DNA from: Microvelia longipes
Taxonomy: Eukaryota; Arthropoda; Insecta; Hemiptera; Veliidae
Direction of reading: 5' to 3'
DNA length: 64,000 nucleotides
Assembly: GCA_018340805.1 (NCBI GenBank)
Contig: JACMZG010001908.1
Span: 32,424,169 to 32,488,168 of the forward strand
This document shows positions 20,890 through 31,617 of the stretch, piece by piece. A program made the position numbers and the translations under genes. The notes under the pieces are model-generated. The model was given only the letters and a program-made list of their open reading frames with translations. It did no database searches and was not told the DNA's origin. Numbering within the stretch: position 1 is the stretch's first letter; the number at the start of each line of letters is the position of its first letter.

Positions 20890-22640
20890 TTTCATTAATG
20901 CCAAAATTTAATTGTGAAAAATGTGATCAACTATGTACTTGATTATATAATTTATACTTAAACATCAATATTTTATATTGAAGTATAAATATTTTTTACT
21001 TTTTCCCTTTACGGAAAAACATTTTTATATGAAATATTGACATTATTAAAGAAATAATTTTAATTTTATTATAAATGGATATTTTGATTTTTTTCAAATT
21101 AAAGATACTTTTAATCGTGTTACAAAGGACTCGTTAAGACTATTTGTTCTTTGCTCATCAAAGTTACTTGTGAGGTGTTGTTTGCACCAATTTTATTCAT
21201 CACAATGTTTTTATATCTTTTGTGAAAATAAAAATTTATGTCTCTAAATGTATTATCTTGTTATTTTTGAGTCATAAATTTGATACACAAGGTTCCATTA
21301 TTTAGATTACAGTTTTTATTTTGTTTTAAAACATCATAGTTAAGACAAAGCAGTTCTTATTTTGATTTTAATGTTATAAAATATCATAGTTAAGATAAAA
21401 CAGTTTTAATTTTGTTTTAAACGTACTTAATGAGGTACTTAAGACTCATTGTAAATTACTTAAATTTTCTGTTTTAAGACAAATATAACATGCTGATGCA
21501 GTGTTTAATTTCTAAAATTATATCAACAATTTTAATTTTACTATTTTTGTTTAGTATAATAATATTGTATAAAATACATTTTTTTGTTAATTGGATGTAT
21601 AAAATTTAAAACACACAATGTGAAAATTTGTTTTTATTTCTTTGTTTCTAAGAGTATATTTGCAAAACCCAACTGGTCAGAATTTTATGAATAAATGGTG
21701 TTTTCTGCAGCATGGATCAGGTTCGGAGGGCGTACCCAAGAGTGGAGCTTTAAGGCACACCAGCGAAAAAAATTAGTGAAGGAACTGAAAAAAAGTAATT
21801 TGCTTGGAGCTTGATAAGTATGTTTAATTTTTTCCCCACTCTATCGGTAATGAAACCTTCCTGGAGGGAAATTAAAAAATCGAATCAAACAATTTGCAGA
21901 GTAATTTATTTTTGGGATTCTTATTTTTTGTGTCTCATTTTTTCATCCCTTTCATTTTTTTTTCTAAAACAGAAAAACTGACAACACCAATAACCAATGC
22001 AACCTATCGAATAATCACACAAGAGAGTTAAAATGTGTTTGCAAGATTGATTTTGGTCAGTATCATGGTGGGGTAATTTTAATTCCCTCTACCTCCTTCC
22101 ACTTCTGACTGGTCGGGTGTCGCGAATGCACCCTAAGTGACCTATTACAATATTTAGATGAAATATGTACAATTTTAAAAAATATTAACAATATTTTGTA
22201 AAATTGTTATTTTATGAATAAATAAGTTTAGTTTCTCCTATTACAATATGATATATCAATCGTCTAACTTTAAATTTTGTTGTCATACCAGTGATTTATT
22301 TGCATTTGAGTATCTATTGACGTAATATGTCCATTATAAAATAAAAGCTTGAAGAAAAGAAACTAATTTGCCAATTATTTCACTAGTTAGGCTTAGTGAT
22401 GGTCCATGACATTTATCAAAAGACATGTAATATGTAAAATTTTTAATTTGTTATTGTGAATTAAGTTTACACCCTAAACCGTGTTCTTATATTAACAATG
22501 AAATTACTATTAGAACTAGTCATACTTAAATCAAAAGTATTTTAATTATAATACTCATTATCATCATATTTTTTTTTTGTAAATTTAACTAATTTAAACC
22601 TCAGTTATGTATACTTTGTTCTGTAAGATTTAAAATGTAA
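20890..22640 (+). other. FAR-A 3' flank
   Basis: Begins with the FAR-A 3' UTR, then AT-rich spacer. Weak duplicated pieces (AAAACATCATAGTTAAGA near 21330 and 21375). No gene seen. Confidence 0.5.
21227..21232 (+). terminator. Candidate polyadenylation signal of FAR-A
   Basis: AATAAA 338 bases after the FAR-A stop codon, followed by a T-rich stretch. In such AT-rich DNA this hexamer is common, so the exact site is uncertain. Confidence 0.4.
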
Positions 22641-22644
22641 AATG

Positions 22645-22675
22645 GGCAGTATATATAATATAAATTATATAATAT

Positions 22676-22725
<50 letters not shown>

Positions 22726-22816
22726 AATATTTTAATATTATATAAATATTATATAATTATATATTAATTATATATATAAATATAATAATATATTAATATA
22801 TATAATAATGATAATA

Positions 22817-22880
<64 letters not shown>

Positions 22881-22905
22881 ATAATATATATATATATATA
22901 TAATT
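22645..22905. repeat. Complex TA-rich microsatellite
   Basis: About 260 bp of TA, ATAT and TAATA runs. Confidence 0.95.
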
Positions 22906-23902
22906 TATATAATGATTTTTAACAAGTATCGAGACTAATTTTTTGACTAGTTTGTATGCCGTGTGGACATTTTCTCATTTAACTTACAGACATTGTTTAG
23001 TTATAAAGTCATCTATTGTTTTTTAATCATGACATTTTTAATTGATGAATTTATTATTAACTTTGTTATAGCATTACTTTTCTTTATATTTCAAGCTATT
23101 CTTCTCTATGTAATAGTCATTTTTTTATTAATGTCATAAGTTAATGTTCTATTATTTATGTATCAGTTTTGCTTTTTTTATCAATGCCTGTAAAAAGTGT
23201 ATGTTTGCTCACTTTCATTCCGACCTGGTGTATTTCTAAAAGGTTGACTGATGTAAAAATATAAATTCATAAATATTTTTGATAATTATCTAATTTTATA
23301 AACATTAACTTCATTACAAAAGTACATTTGAGAAACCAAAATAATTACATAAATATAAAGAAAAACAAGGGATAAAATCAGCAAGAATCAAGTGCCTTTC
23401 TTTTTAGAAAGTATTATTACTATTTTTTAATTATAAGTTAAATGATAAAATATTCAAAAAAATATGTAGATTAGAAAAATATTTGAAAAAAAAAATATTA
23501 AAAATATTTTGTAAAATTGTTATTTTATGAATAAATTAGTTTAGTTTTGTGTTACTTGTTGTTTTTATTCAAGGGTTGATATTTTTATCCTCGTCTAATT
23601 CATTTACCCTTATTGATACAAAAGATTATGTAGCATACTTTAATAATCTTTGATTAACACCTTATTCAATTTTGAAACATTGAATGAAAATAGGTTTTGC
23701 AGCTCTATTAAAATATGATCTTGGTTGAAAATTTGCTAGGTTAGACTTCTTATGTCACTGATATGTGGCAGCAGTCATCTCTTTATCTAAAAACGTAGAA
23801 GAATGTCGTGAGTCATGGACCACGACATGCATCCCTTTGCTCTTGGCATTTGAACCTTTCTTATCTCTTCTCCTACAGCCCTTTGATTGACATATTTATT
23901 TT
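22906..23902 (+). other. AT-rich spacer
   Basis: No feature recognised. The motif AAATATT...TTTTGTAAAATTGTTATTTTATG occurs twice (about 22180 and 23505), an old short duplication. Confidence 0.5.
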
Positions 23903-24170
23903 AGACTCTGTGGCCAATGCCCTGAAACATCATCACACATCATCTTTGAATGCGAAGCTCTAGCATACAAGAGATTTCTGTTGTTTGGAGAAGCCCCACT
24001 AAGCAGAATTGAAAACCCAGATGCCAATTTAGTACACAAACTTTTAGAAATAATGAAAGGAAAGGATCTCCTATAAGCTTAGAACACGAGGGTACTTGTA
24101 CAAAAGACTCAAAGTCGCAGTGCAAAAGGTTTTACACCTACCCACAATTAATAATAATAATAATACCTCT
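23903..24170 (+). pseudogene. 5'-truncated non-LTR retrotransposon C-terminus
   Basis: Open frame 23903-24076 ending at TAA encodes a CCHC-like end of a LINE polyprotein: RLCGQCPETSSHIIFECEAL, then YKRFLLFG and a hydrophilic tail. It is followed after 70 bases by an (AAT)n tail at 24148-24166. Upstream the frame is lost, so this is a 5'-truncated inactive copy. Confidence 0.8.
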
Positions 24171-24232
24171 TACCAGCAATAAGCAGTACTGACCAAATAG
24201 CGGCATTGAACTTATTATACCTTAAGATAAAA

Positions 24233-24239
24233 GATATAT

Positions 24240-24304
<65 letters not shown>
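24233..24304. repeat. (TA)n microsatellite
   Basis: Alternating TA tract with single phase shifts. Confidence 0.95.
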
Positions 24305-24307
<3 letters not shown>

Positions 24308-24783
24308 GTGGTCCACGGATGGAGTTGCCTATACGTGTAAATGACAAAAAATTTCATTTTTCGACAAAAAGTCACCCTTTATAAAAAAAATGTTTGCTTG
24401 TTTTGAAACGAAGATTGAGTAGACTAAAAGTTTCGTACCCAGTACCCAAAATGTACAATTTTTTAAAATTCGCCAAGAGAGAAGTAGGTCTAATTTTGAT
24501 TTTACGACAAAAAGTTATTCTTCAAAAAGTCACTTATTTTTTTAAAAAAAATCAATTTATGCAATAAAAACATGACAATAATTTTTCACCATTAATTAAA
24601 ATTATTATTTTTTTTATCCATTTGTTTTTGTTTTTTTATTTTGGTTTTGATTTAATGAAAACACAAAATCAGCTGATTAATTAATTAATAATAAATGTAA
24701 ACAAACTCCACTTGTATTTTGTTTTGTACTTTAATAAATACTTATGATTTTGACGACTTGATTAAGTAGATTATTACTTTTTA
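24305..24783 (+). other. AT-rich spacer
   Basis: Contains GGTGGTCCACGGATGGAGTT, resembling CCTCGGATGGTGTTGCC near 46993. Otherwise nothing recognised. Confidence 0.45.
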
Positions 24784-25560
24784 GCGAATTTTCATAATGA
24801 AAATGACGCTTATGAGGTTGTTCGGATGACGGAAGTTGAGGGTGGGAGTGAGTGGAATCGGTTCCTATTGGCTTCCTGATAACAAAAATATATGTCCGAA
24901 AAAAGTTTATATATATATGTATATATATATATATGTATGTAAGAGTTTCTACCCTTTCGTATGGCGAACGATAACTCTCGAAGGCGTTCTCAAATTGAAA
25001 CGAAACTTTGCAAATCGCGAGATGTTGAGGAGGTTACGAGGCCTATTGTTTATAAAAACATTATGACGTCATCAATCAAAGTTATGACGTCATGAAAAAA
25101 AAAATTTTTTTGAAACTTAAAATGGCTTTAAAACAAGGTATCTAGTATTTAGGTAGACGGCTAGCTGAATCGATTAAGACCAATTTCAGCTCAATCGAAC
25201 CATCACAAATGGCGCAAATGGTATACATATATAATAATCTTGTATATATGTATACGTCTAGGTCAAAGACTCGTACGATATCTGTTGGGTTCAGTAGTGT
25301 TAGAGGGTGGGGATATAGTATAAAAGAGAGACCTCTACCTCTTGCTCCATCATGGTAAGCATACTGTCCCAGAGAGGCAGGGCAAAAATGGCTTCCACTA
25401 AACCACGCGAGCTAAGCAGACCCGTAAGAGGAAAGAACATCGAAGTAGTCTTTATATGATCGAAGTTATTCTAAAACGAATGCGACCAGTTTCAGCTCAA
25501 TCGGACAATCCTAAGTGACGCAAACGGTATTTTTTATTTTAAATAATCATGAATATATTT
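24784..25560 (+). repeat. Large copy of dispersed repeat family
   Basis: Matches 10625-10965 in order: CGCTTATGAGGTTGTTCGGA, then a (TA)n core at 24909-24942, then CGTCTAGGTCAAAGACTCG, ACGATATCTGTTGG and GAAGTAGTCTTTATA. Within it TTTCAGCTCAATCG occurs twice (near 25185 and 25489), suggesting an internal duplication. Confidence 0.65.
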
Positions 25561-25737
25561 TTTTCAACCTTAAGATTTTACTCAAATAAACAATTTGTTT
25601 ACAAAACAAATTTGACCATTTTTCTTTAAATTCTATAAACAATCATAAATGTAAGTAAGAGTTTATACCCTTTGTATATGTGACGATAACTAAAGCTGAT
25701 GAAAGATGGAACTATAATCTTTCTTTAAAGCCTCTCA

Positions 25738-25971
25738 GGCCCGCGAAGCGGGCCTGTGAAACGAGGCTGTGAAAATTCGCTAAATACGTGGCAAAATGCC
25801 ATGTAACAAGAAACGATAGTGAAACCATACATATACAAACAACAACAATGTGACCGCGAAGCGGTCACTGGGAGGCCCCCGGGCCGCGAAGCGGCCCGGC
25901 GGGCCGACGCCGCGGAGCGGACAAGGCGCGAAGCGCCGAGGCCGCGTAGCGGCTACGGGCCGAAGGCCCGT
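25738..25971. repeat. GC-rich array of seven G-N-A triloop hairpins
   Basis: Seven perfect short hairpins, all with a three-base G-N-A loop: 25738-25754 (GGCCCGC-GAA-GCGGGCC), 25851-25867 (TGACCGC-GAA-GCGGTCA), 25879-25899 (9-bp arms, GAA), 25910-25920 (CCGC-GGA-GCGG), 25925-25937 (GGCGC-GAA-GCGCC), 25941-25953 (GCCGC-GTA-GCGGC), 25955-25971 (ACGGGCC-GAA-GGCCCGT). The last six are almost end to end. This forms a GC island in very AT-rich DNA. GCGAAGC is the known unusually stable DNA mini-hairpin. The function is unknown; it is probably part of a mobile repeat (see 3280-3445). Confidence 0.95.
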
Positions 25972-26144
25972 ATTTTTATTTGCAATTATTGAAAGTATTA
26001 TTCGTACTTAAATAATTATTGAACTTGCACTAACTAAGACATTATTTTTTCTAAAGTGGTAAGTTGGACGATATTATTAATATTGTTTGCTAAAGCTAAT
26101 TTAAATAACTTTTTAATTTTTTTAAATTCTTTTATTAATTCAAG

Positions 26145-26697
26145 ATGTTAACGCAAGAACAGAGAATATACTTGGTTCAGTGTTACGGTATTGGGGACGT
26201 AACATACGCTCGAGCTATAGAACTGTTTCATATTAGATTTCCTAATGTTAACGCAACCAGGCAAAATTTAAAAAAATAATTGAAAAATTTGTGCGAACCG
26301 GCAGTGTCGCTGACGTAAAAAAGCAGAGAAAAGAATACAATGAAGACGACGCAGCAACATTGTTGGTACTAGATTCCGTAAGGGATAATCCCTCCAAGTC
26401 GCTCAGAATCAGACAGCAGGAAACTAATGATCAGTAAATCTCACATACAGAAAATTTTGAAGTAAACCAATACCATCCATATAAAACTCATTTTCTACAC
26501 AAATTAGAAGACGGAGACGATGCACTAAGACTTGACTTTAGTTTGACATTAGGTGGAAAAATAGACCGAAACCGAAATAATATTTAGTGACGAATTGACT
26601 TTTAGTACCAATGGACATGTATCCTCACAAAACGCACGATACTGGACATAGGACAATCCAAATTATTCTATTACTACAGTCAAAAATTTAAAAAAGT
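26145..26697 (+). pseudogene. Degenerate DNA transposase (DUF4817-type HTH, Tc1/mariner superfamily)
   Basis: Begins MLTQEQRIYLVQCYG and continues in a helix-turn-helix like that of arthropod DUF4817 transposases (IELFHIRFPNVNATRQ), then, after a stop and frameshift near 26277, KFVRTGSVADVKK and DDAATLLVLDSVRDNPSKS. Later frames give a piece resembling ILFSDE and a TFSTNGHVSSQNARYW-like motif (catalytic SDE region). Several frame breaks, so inactive. No terminal inverted repeats identified. Confidence 0.65.
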
Positions 26698-27030
26698 AAA
26701 TAAAAAATATGTTATATAATAAGAAGTAGTTTGGTATTCAATTAATAAATAGTTCTTGAGATATTGGGGAAAATTTCGGAAAACCTACAGACTTATACCT
26801 TTTTTATAGGATTCAAAGAGGTAGTTATCCTGTTTTGACTGATTTTCCACTTGTCATTTATATAGTTGTTGAACTAAAAATCCAACTATTTTTGTTGGAT
26901 AAAGTAAGCTGAAGTGAATTATCTATATAGATAGAGTTTCATATCTCTAATTAAAATGTGGATAAATATGAAAGTAGAAATTAACTATTTTACACAAAAA
27001 ACAAAAATGTTCCTGAGTTAGCCTGGTGTC
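26698..27030 (+). other. AT-rich spacer
   Basis: Nothing recognised. Confidence 0.5.
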
Positions 27031-27034
27031 CATT

Positions 27035-28510
27035 TGTGCATATTTATTCAAATTCTAATACATTCCTATGCCTATTTATTCCTATTTAATTCTATTCCAA
27101 TACGTTCCCAGGCCTACTTATTATACCCTTTCATTCCTAAACCTATACATTCCTATGCATATTCATTCCTATTTCTATACATTCCTATACCTATATATAC
27201 CTATGCCTATTTATTCCTATAATTTCTATTCATTCCTATTCTTATACATTCCTATGCCTATTTATTCCTATTCCTATACAGTACTATGCCTATTTATTCC
27301 TATTCCTATATATTCCTATGCCTATTTATTCCTACTCCAATACATTCCTATGCCTATTTATTCCTATTCCTATACATTACTATGCCTATTTATTCCTATT
27401 CCTATACATTCCTATTCCTATTCATTCCTATTCTAATGCATTCCTATTCCTATGCATTCCTATGCCTATTTATTCCTATTCATTCCTATTTCTCTAAGTA
27501 CCTATGCCTATTTATTTCTATGTATTCCTATTCCTATATATTTCTATGCCTATTTATTCCTATTCATTTCTGTTCCTACACATTCCTATTCCTATTCATT
27601 CCTATACCTATATATACCTATGCCTATTTATTCCTATTCATTCCTATTCATTCCTATTCTTATAATTCCTATTCACTCCTATTCTTATACATTCCTATGC
27701 CTATTTTTTCCTATTCCTATTTATTCCTACTCCTATACATTCCTATGCCTATTTATTCCTATTCATTCCTATTCATTACTATGCATATTCATTCCTATTC
27801 CTATACATTCCTAATCCCATTCATTCCTATTCCTATACATTCCTATGCCTATTCATTCCTATTCTTATACTTTCCTATGCCTATTTATTCCTATTCATTC
27901 CTATTTCTCTACATTTCTATGCCTATTTATTTCTATTAATTCCTATTTCTATACGTTTCTGCGCCTTTTCATTCCTATTCATTCCTGTTCCTATACATTC
28001 CTATTCTTATTAATTCCTATGCCTATTTATTCCTATTCCTATAATTCTTATTCTTATGTATGGAAATAGGAATAAGTAGGCATAGGAATGTAAAGGAGTT
28101 AGATTTAAAAGGCATATGAATGTATAGGAATAGGATTTTAAGAAGCATTGAAATGTATAGAAAAAGGATTTGAATAAGCATAAAGAGGCATTGGAATGTA
28201 TAGGAATAAATAGACATAGGAATGTATAGGATTAGGAATAAATAGGCATAGGAATGTATAGGGATAGGAATTAATAGGCATAGGAATAGAAATAAATAGG
28301 CATAGGAATGTATAGGAATCGGAATAAATAGGCATATGAATGTATAGGAATAGAAATCAATTGGTAACGGAATGCACAGGAATAAGATTTGTATAAGCAT
28401 AAATAGGCATAGAAATGTATAGGAATAGGATTTTAATAAGCATAAACAGGTATAGAAACAGAATTTCTATACAAGTATGTATAGAAATTAGAATAAATAG
28501 GCATAGGAAT
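27035..28510. repeat. Degenerate 32-bp satellite with internal strand switch
   Basis: From about 27035 to 28055 the + strand is built of ATTCCTAT and GCCTATTT blocks, with a 32-bp higher-order unit (ATTCCTATGCCTATTTATTC + CTATTCCTATAC). From about 28060 to 28510 the same units appear as the reverse complement (AGGAATGTATAGGAATAGG). Because 32 is not a multiple of 3 and the units have no stops, long meaningless frames (PIYSYSYTFL-type) open in all three frames. Not the insect telomere repeat (CCTAA). Confidence 0.95.
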
Positions 28511-29628
28511 GTGTAGGACTAGTGATTTAAATTAATTAAGAAATGTTGAAAAATCTAATTTAAGAATATATTTTTAAATTAAATTTGTTTGATACTTTTT
28601 AGACGGATTCGATCCATACAAAATAAAAATAATTAGAATCACATGATATAAATGTATGCGTCAGCAATAATAATTAGATTCAAAAAATGTGCTCGTGAAT
28701 TCAATGAAATTTCTCACATTTAATCGAAATGTAAATGAGTCTAAAGTAACCAAAAATCAGTGCAACTAGTCAATGTAAAATGTCTGTTTTATAATTATTT
28801 TAGCCTGAAGAAAGAAAGTTCTGTTAAGGTAGGTTTAATTTTAATTGCAATTCAAGTAAAAATGTTAAATGTCTAAGCTTATTAAATACGACCGTACTTG
28901 TATAGTGATTTTACGTGGTTGTCTAAAAGTTTCATTTTAGGGGGATCTCCATTCTGTAAAGAGAATGTTTTTTGTTCTACCTTTTTGTCGCCCTACGACA
29001 CCTACCTTTGAGATTTAAAATCGGACCCCATTTTTTGCCTATTTCTGCACAATGACCAAAATAGTTACTATTTTGCTCTTTGATTTTTTTTCACTAATAG
29101 TTTGTTCTCATAGAAGGGACAAAACTGTGAAATGGCGGCCAAACATTAGTCAAAAATAAATTTTATTATAGGGTATCAGATTTTGGTATAATGATGCTTG
29201 AAGAATCTTCTCCATCAATATTAGATTGCCCCCTATAAAAGGCGCTAAAATGTAGTAGGGCGCCAAAAAAAGTAAGGTGTATTATCGGGGTTTTGTGTTT
29301 ATGGGAGACGCAACTCCTTAAGGGTCAATGCAAAAAATAAACTTCACTATACATATTGAAGACATGGGCGTAGCCAGGGGGGCCGCCCCTCCCTTCCCCC
29401 TAGCTGGGCTAGACTGTTGCAAAAATTATATAGAAACTTTTTTTTTTTTTGGAGGAAAATTACTTTTTTTATAACTTTATAAAATTAATTTAAATATTCA
29501 GTTCATTACTTTTTTTTTATAATAATTTAGAGCTTAAAGGTAACTTTTATCTTACAAATATGGTTTCATTAATTTAACATATTAACCTTGTGGGGATTTA
29601 TTAGTAAGATTAAAAAAAATGCCATATT
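28511..29628 (+). other. AT-rich spacer
   Basis: No gene recognised. About 29345-29400 has a GC-rich stretch GGGCGTAGCCAGGGGGGCCG of the kind found at repeat ends, but no partner terminus was found. Confidence 0.45.
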
Positions 29629-29639
29629 TAGTTCACCAT

Positions 29640-29881
29640 AAACCGTCTCCGTGGCCGAGGTCGTTAGAGCGTTAATCTTTACACTGACCTTTAACACCAC
29701 GGAGGTCTGGGGTTCACATCCCAGGTTACGCTCTCAGTTCATATAAAATTATTGTTTAGATAAATTATCTCCAACTTTAGAATACACTTTGAGCGTAACG
29801 GTTGCTACTACCACCCGATGTGGTTCCAGCAGGGTTTATCCCTGATGAGCCGCAAGGTTCGAAACGGGCATTATTATTATA
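29640..29881 (+). mobile_element. Complete tRNA-derived SINE with 11-bp target duplication
   Basis: Flanked by the perfect direct repeat TAGTTCACCAT (29629-29639 and 29882-29892). The head is tRNA-like, with box A TGGCCGAGGTCGTTAGAGCG and box B GGTTCACATCCC (consensus GGTTCRANNCC, one mismatch) about 50 bases apart. The body ends CCTGATGAGCCGCAAGG..CGAAACGGGC, resembling LINE 3' ends, followed by an (ATT)n tail. A pol III-transcribed, LINE-mobilised element is inferred. Confidence 0.88.
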
Positions 29882-29892
29882 TAGTTCACCAT

Positions 29893-30169
29893 GAGAAATA
29901 AACTGCAACGTAAAAAATAATTCTGGCGCAGAGGTCCGCAAGCATTGGGAAATTTTTTAAATTTTGTTATTAAAAAATTAATAACAAGATGTGACAATAC
30001 TGCTCAGTTTATTAAATATACACCAAAAATTAAGCGAAAATTGGATTGTTCTATGCTGCACTCAATAAAACTTAGTCAATTTAGCAAAAGAAATCGACAC
30101 CCTACTCAAAAATTGTTTTTTTTATCGACCGTTATTTAACTTCCTTTTGTTTTCCACGGTTCTTTCGAG

Positions 30170-30172
<3 letters not shown>
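29893..30172 (+). other. AT-rich spacer
   Basis: Contains a 64-codon chance frame without recognisable motifs. Confidence 0.4.

Positions 30173-30256
<84 letters not shown>
30173..30256. repeat. (TA)n microsatellite
   Basis: About 80 bp of alternating TA with one phase shift. Confidence 0.95.
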
Positions 30257-30862
30257 AAGAAGTAAACTTATACGGTTTAACAATTAAGAGGGGGAGAAGA
30301 ATTTTGGGCCACCTCGGGTTCATTATAAATTGAACTTGACTTGAATAACCTTGACCTTACTTGACCTGTAAACATTGTAGTTTATAATAGCATTTTATTA
30401 TCATTGGTCAAGGACTGATTGTATTAGTTAATAGTAAGGTTGGGCACTAAGAGGAATAATAACTACTACTATCTACTAATTACTATATTTCGCCCTTTAC
30501 CTCAAGGCTTATTCATGTAATCTACAACAATATATAAATACAAATATTTATTTGTATATGGTAAAGTAATATTAAAAACAAAAATATTATTAATAATTAA
30601 CCTATACAATTAATATAGAATGTGCATAAATAAAATAGATTACCTACTATTTAAATTATAGCATCTTAATGCTAATTGTCAATTAAGATAAAAATTCATT
30701 ATTATTATACAAAAAGATTAATAAGCAAGAACTGCAAAAAACATGAAGAGGTGAGTATTAATACTGAAGAGAGAGAAATAGGTAAAAAATTAAGAAAAAT
30801 TATTGTCGAGAGAAAGGATGTATTTAGATAGTAAGGATTTAACAAAAGGGTGGGAATAAGAT
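30257..30862 (+). other. AT-rich spacer
   Basis: Nothing recognised. Confidence 0.45.
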
Positions 30863-31310
30863 TTAATTTAAATTTATTTTATGGAGTATCCCACTATAAT
30901 ATTTATTTATTTCTTTGCTGTCCTTTTTATAGTTGATATTATTATCTCCTTTAGATATATGAAGAGCTTCAAGTAGTAACCTTTTTCTGTCATTGCTTTC
31001 CATTGCTAAGATTTTTACTTCATTAAAATTGAAAGTGTGTTTATTTTTCTTAGCATGGTCGGCTAAAGCTGTAATTAGCTTTATGTCCAGCTTTTCTATT
31101 AATCCAAGTTTGTTCAGACACTCCAGTGTATTGTGCCGAGCAATCATTGCAAATAACTTTATAGTCAAATCCCATTAAATAATCTTTTGGAACTTTATCT
31201 TTAAGATTAGTATAATATAAGTCCTCAATTTTATTTACTTATTTAAGTCCAAATTTAATCTCTGGGACATCAAATTCTTTAAAGGTATTTGTATACTTTG
31301 GGAAAGACCT
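30863..31310 (-). pseudogene. GIY-YIG endonuclease fragment of a Penelope-like retroelement
   Basis: Minus strand. The frame upstream of the break gives KDKVPKDYLMGFDYKVICND then CSAQYTGVSEQTW (degraded GIY..YIG module: FDYKVIC, CSAQYTG). A frameshift near 31110 leads into LITALADHAKKNKHTFNF, then KILAMESNDRKRLLLEALHI, which is the conserved C-terminal part of GIY-YIG nucleases in Penelope-like elements. It ends at a stop at 30863-30865. The reverse-transcriptase part is missing. The fragment lies just upstream of FAR-B exon 1, antisense to it. Confidence 0.72.
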
Positions 31311-31428
31311 TTGACATGAAAAAATTGTGATTGTATTAGTTATATCTTCACATTATGACACAGAATGAGATGTTAATAGGCAGCGACCAACTCCCCCTAA
31401 CTCTTTCCTGCAATTTTCAGATAAAAAA

Positions 31429-31617
31429 ATGAGTAATATAGCAGCGTACTTTAATGACAAGCGAATTCTCCTAACGGGTGGCACCGGATTCATGGGCAAG
31501 ATTCTGGTTGAGAAACTTCTTTACAGTTGCCCTGGATTAGATAAAATATATCTGTTATTGAGGCCAAAGAAGGGAAAAACTCCTGCTGAAAGGATCCTCG
31601 ATATGTCTAATTTACTT
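31429..31617 (+). CDS. FAR-B coding exon 1
   Basis: Residues 1-63. Acceptor CAG at 31418-31420, donor GTAAGT at 31618. Contains RILLTGGTGFMGKILVEKLL. Confidence 0.95.

Noticed and set aside
25738..25971. CRISPR-like repeat array
   Set aside because: There is no constant repeat or spacer; each hairpin has a different stem, and the genome is eukaryotic.
27035..28055. Interstitial telomeric repeat
   Set aside because: The insect telomere word is TTAGG/CCTAA; here the words are CCTAT and GCCTATTT.
27034..28400. Several frames of 60-217 codons encoding PIYSYSYTFL-like repeats
   Set aside because: They arise because the satellite unit lacks stops in any frame on its pyrimidine-rich strand. No gene signals.
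29640..29740. Functional tRNA gene (Ser/Leu-like)
   Set aside because: Acceptor stem and anticodon arm do not pair properly, and the sequence continues into a SINE body with target duplication.
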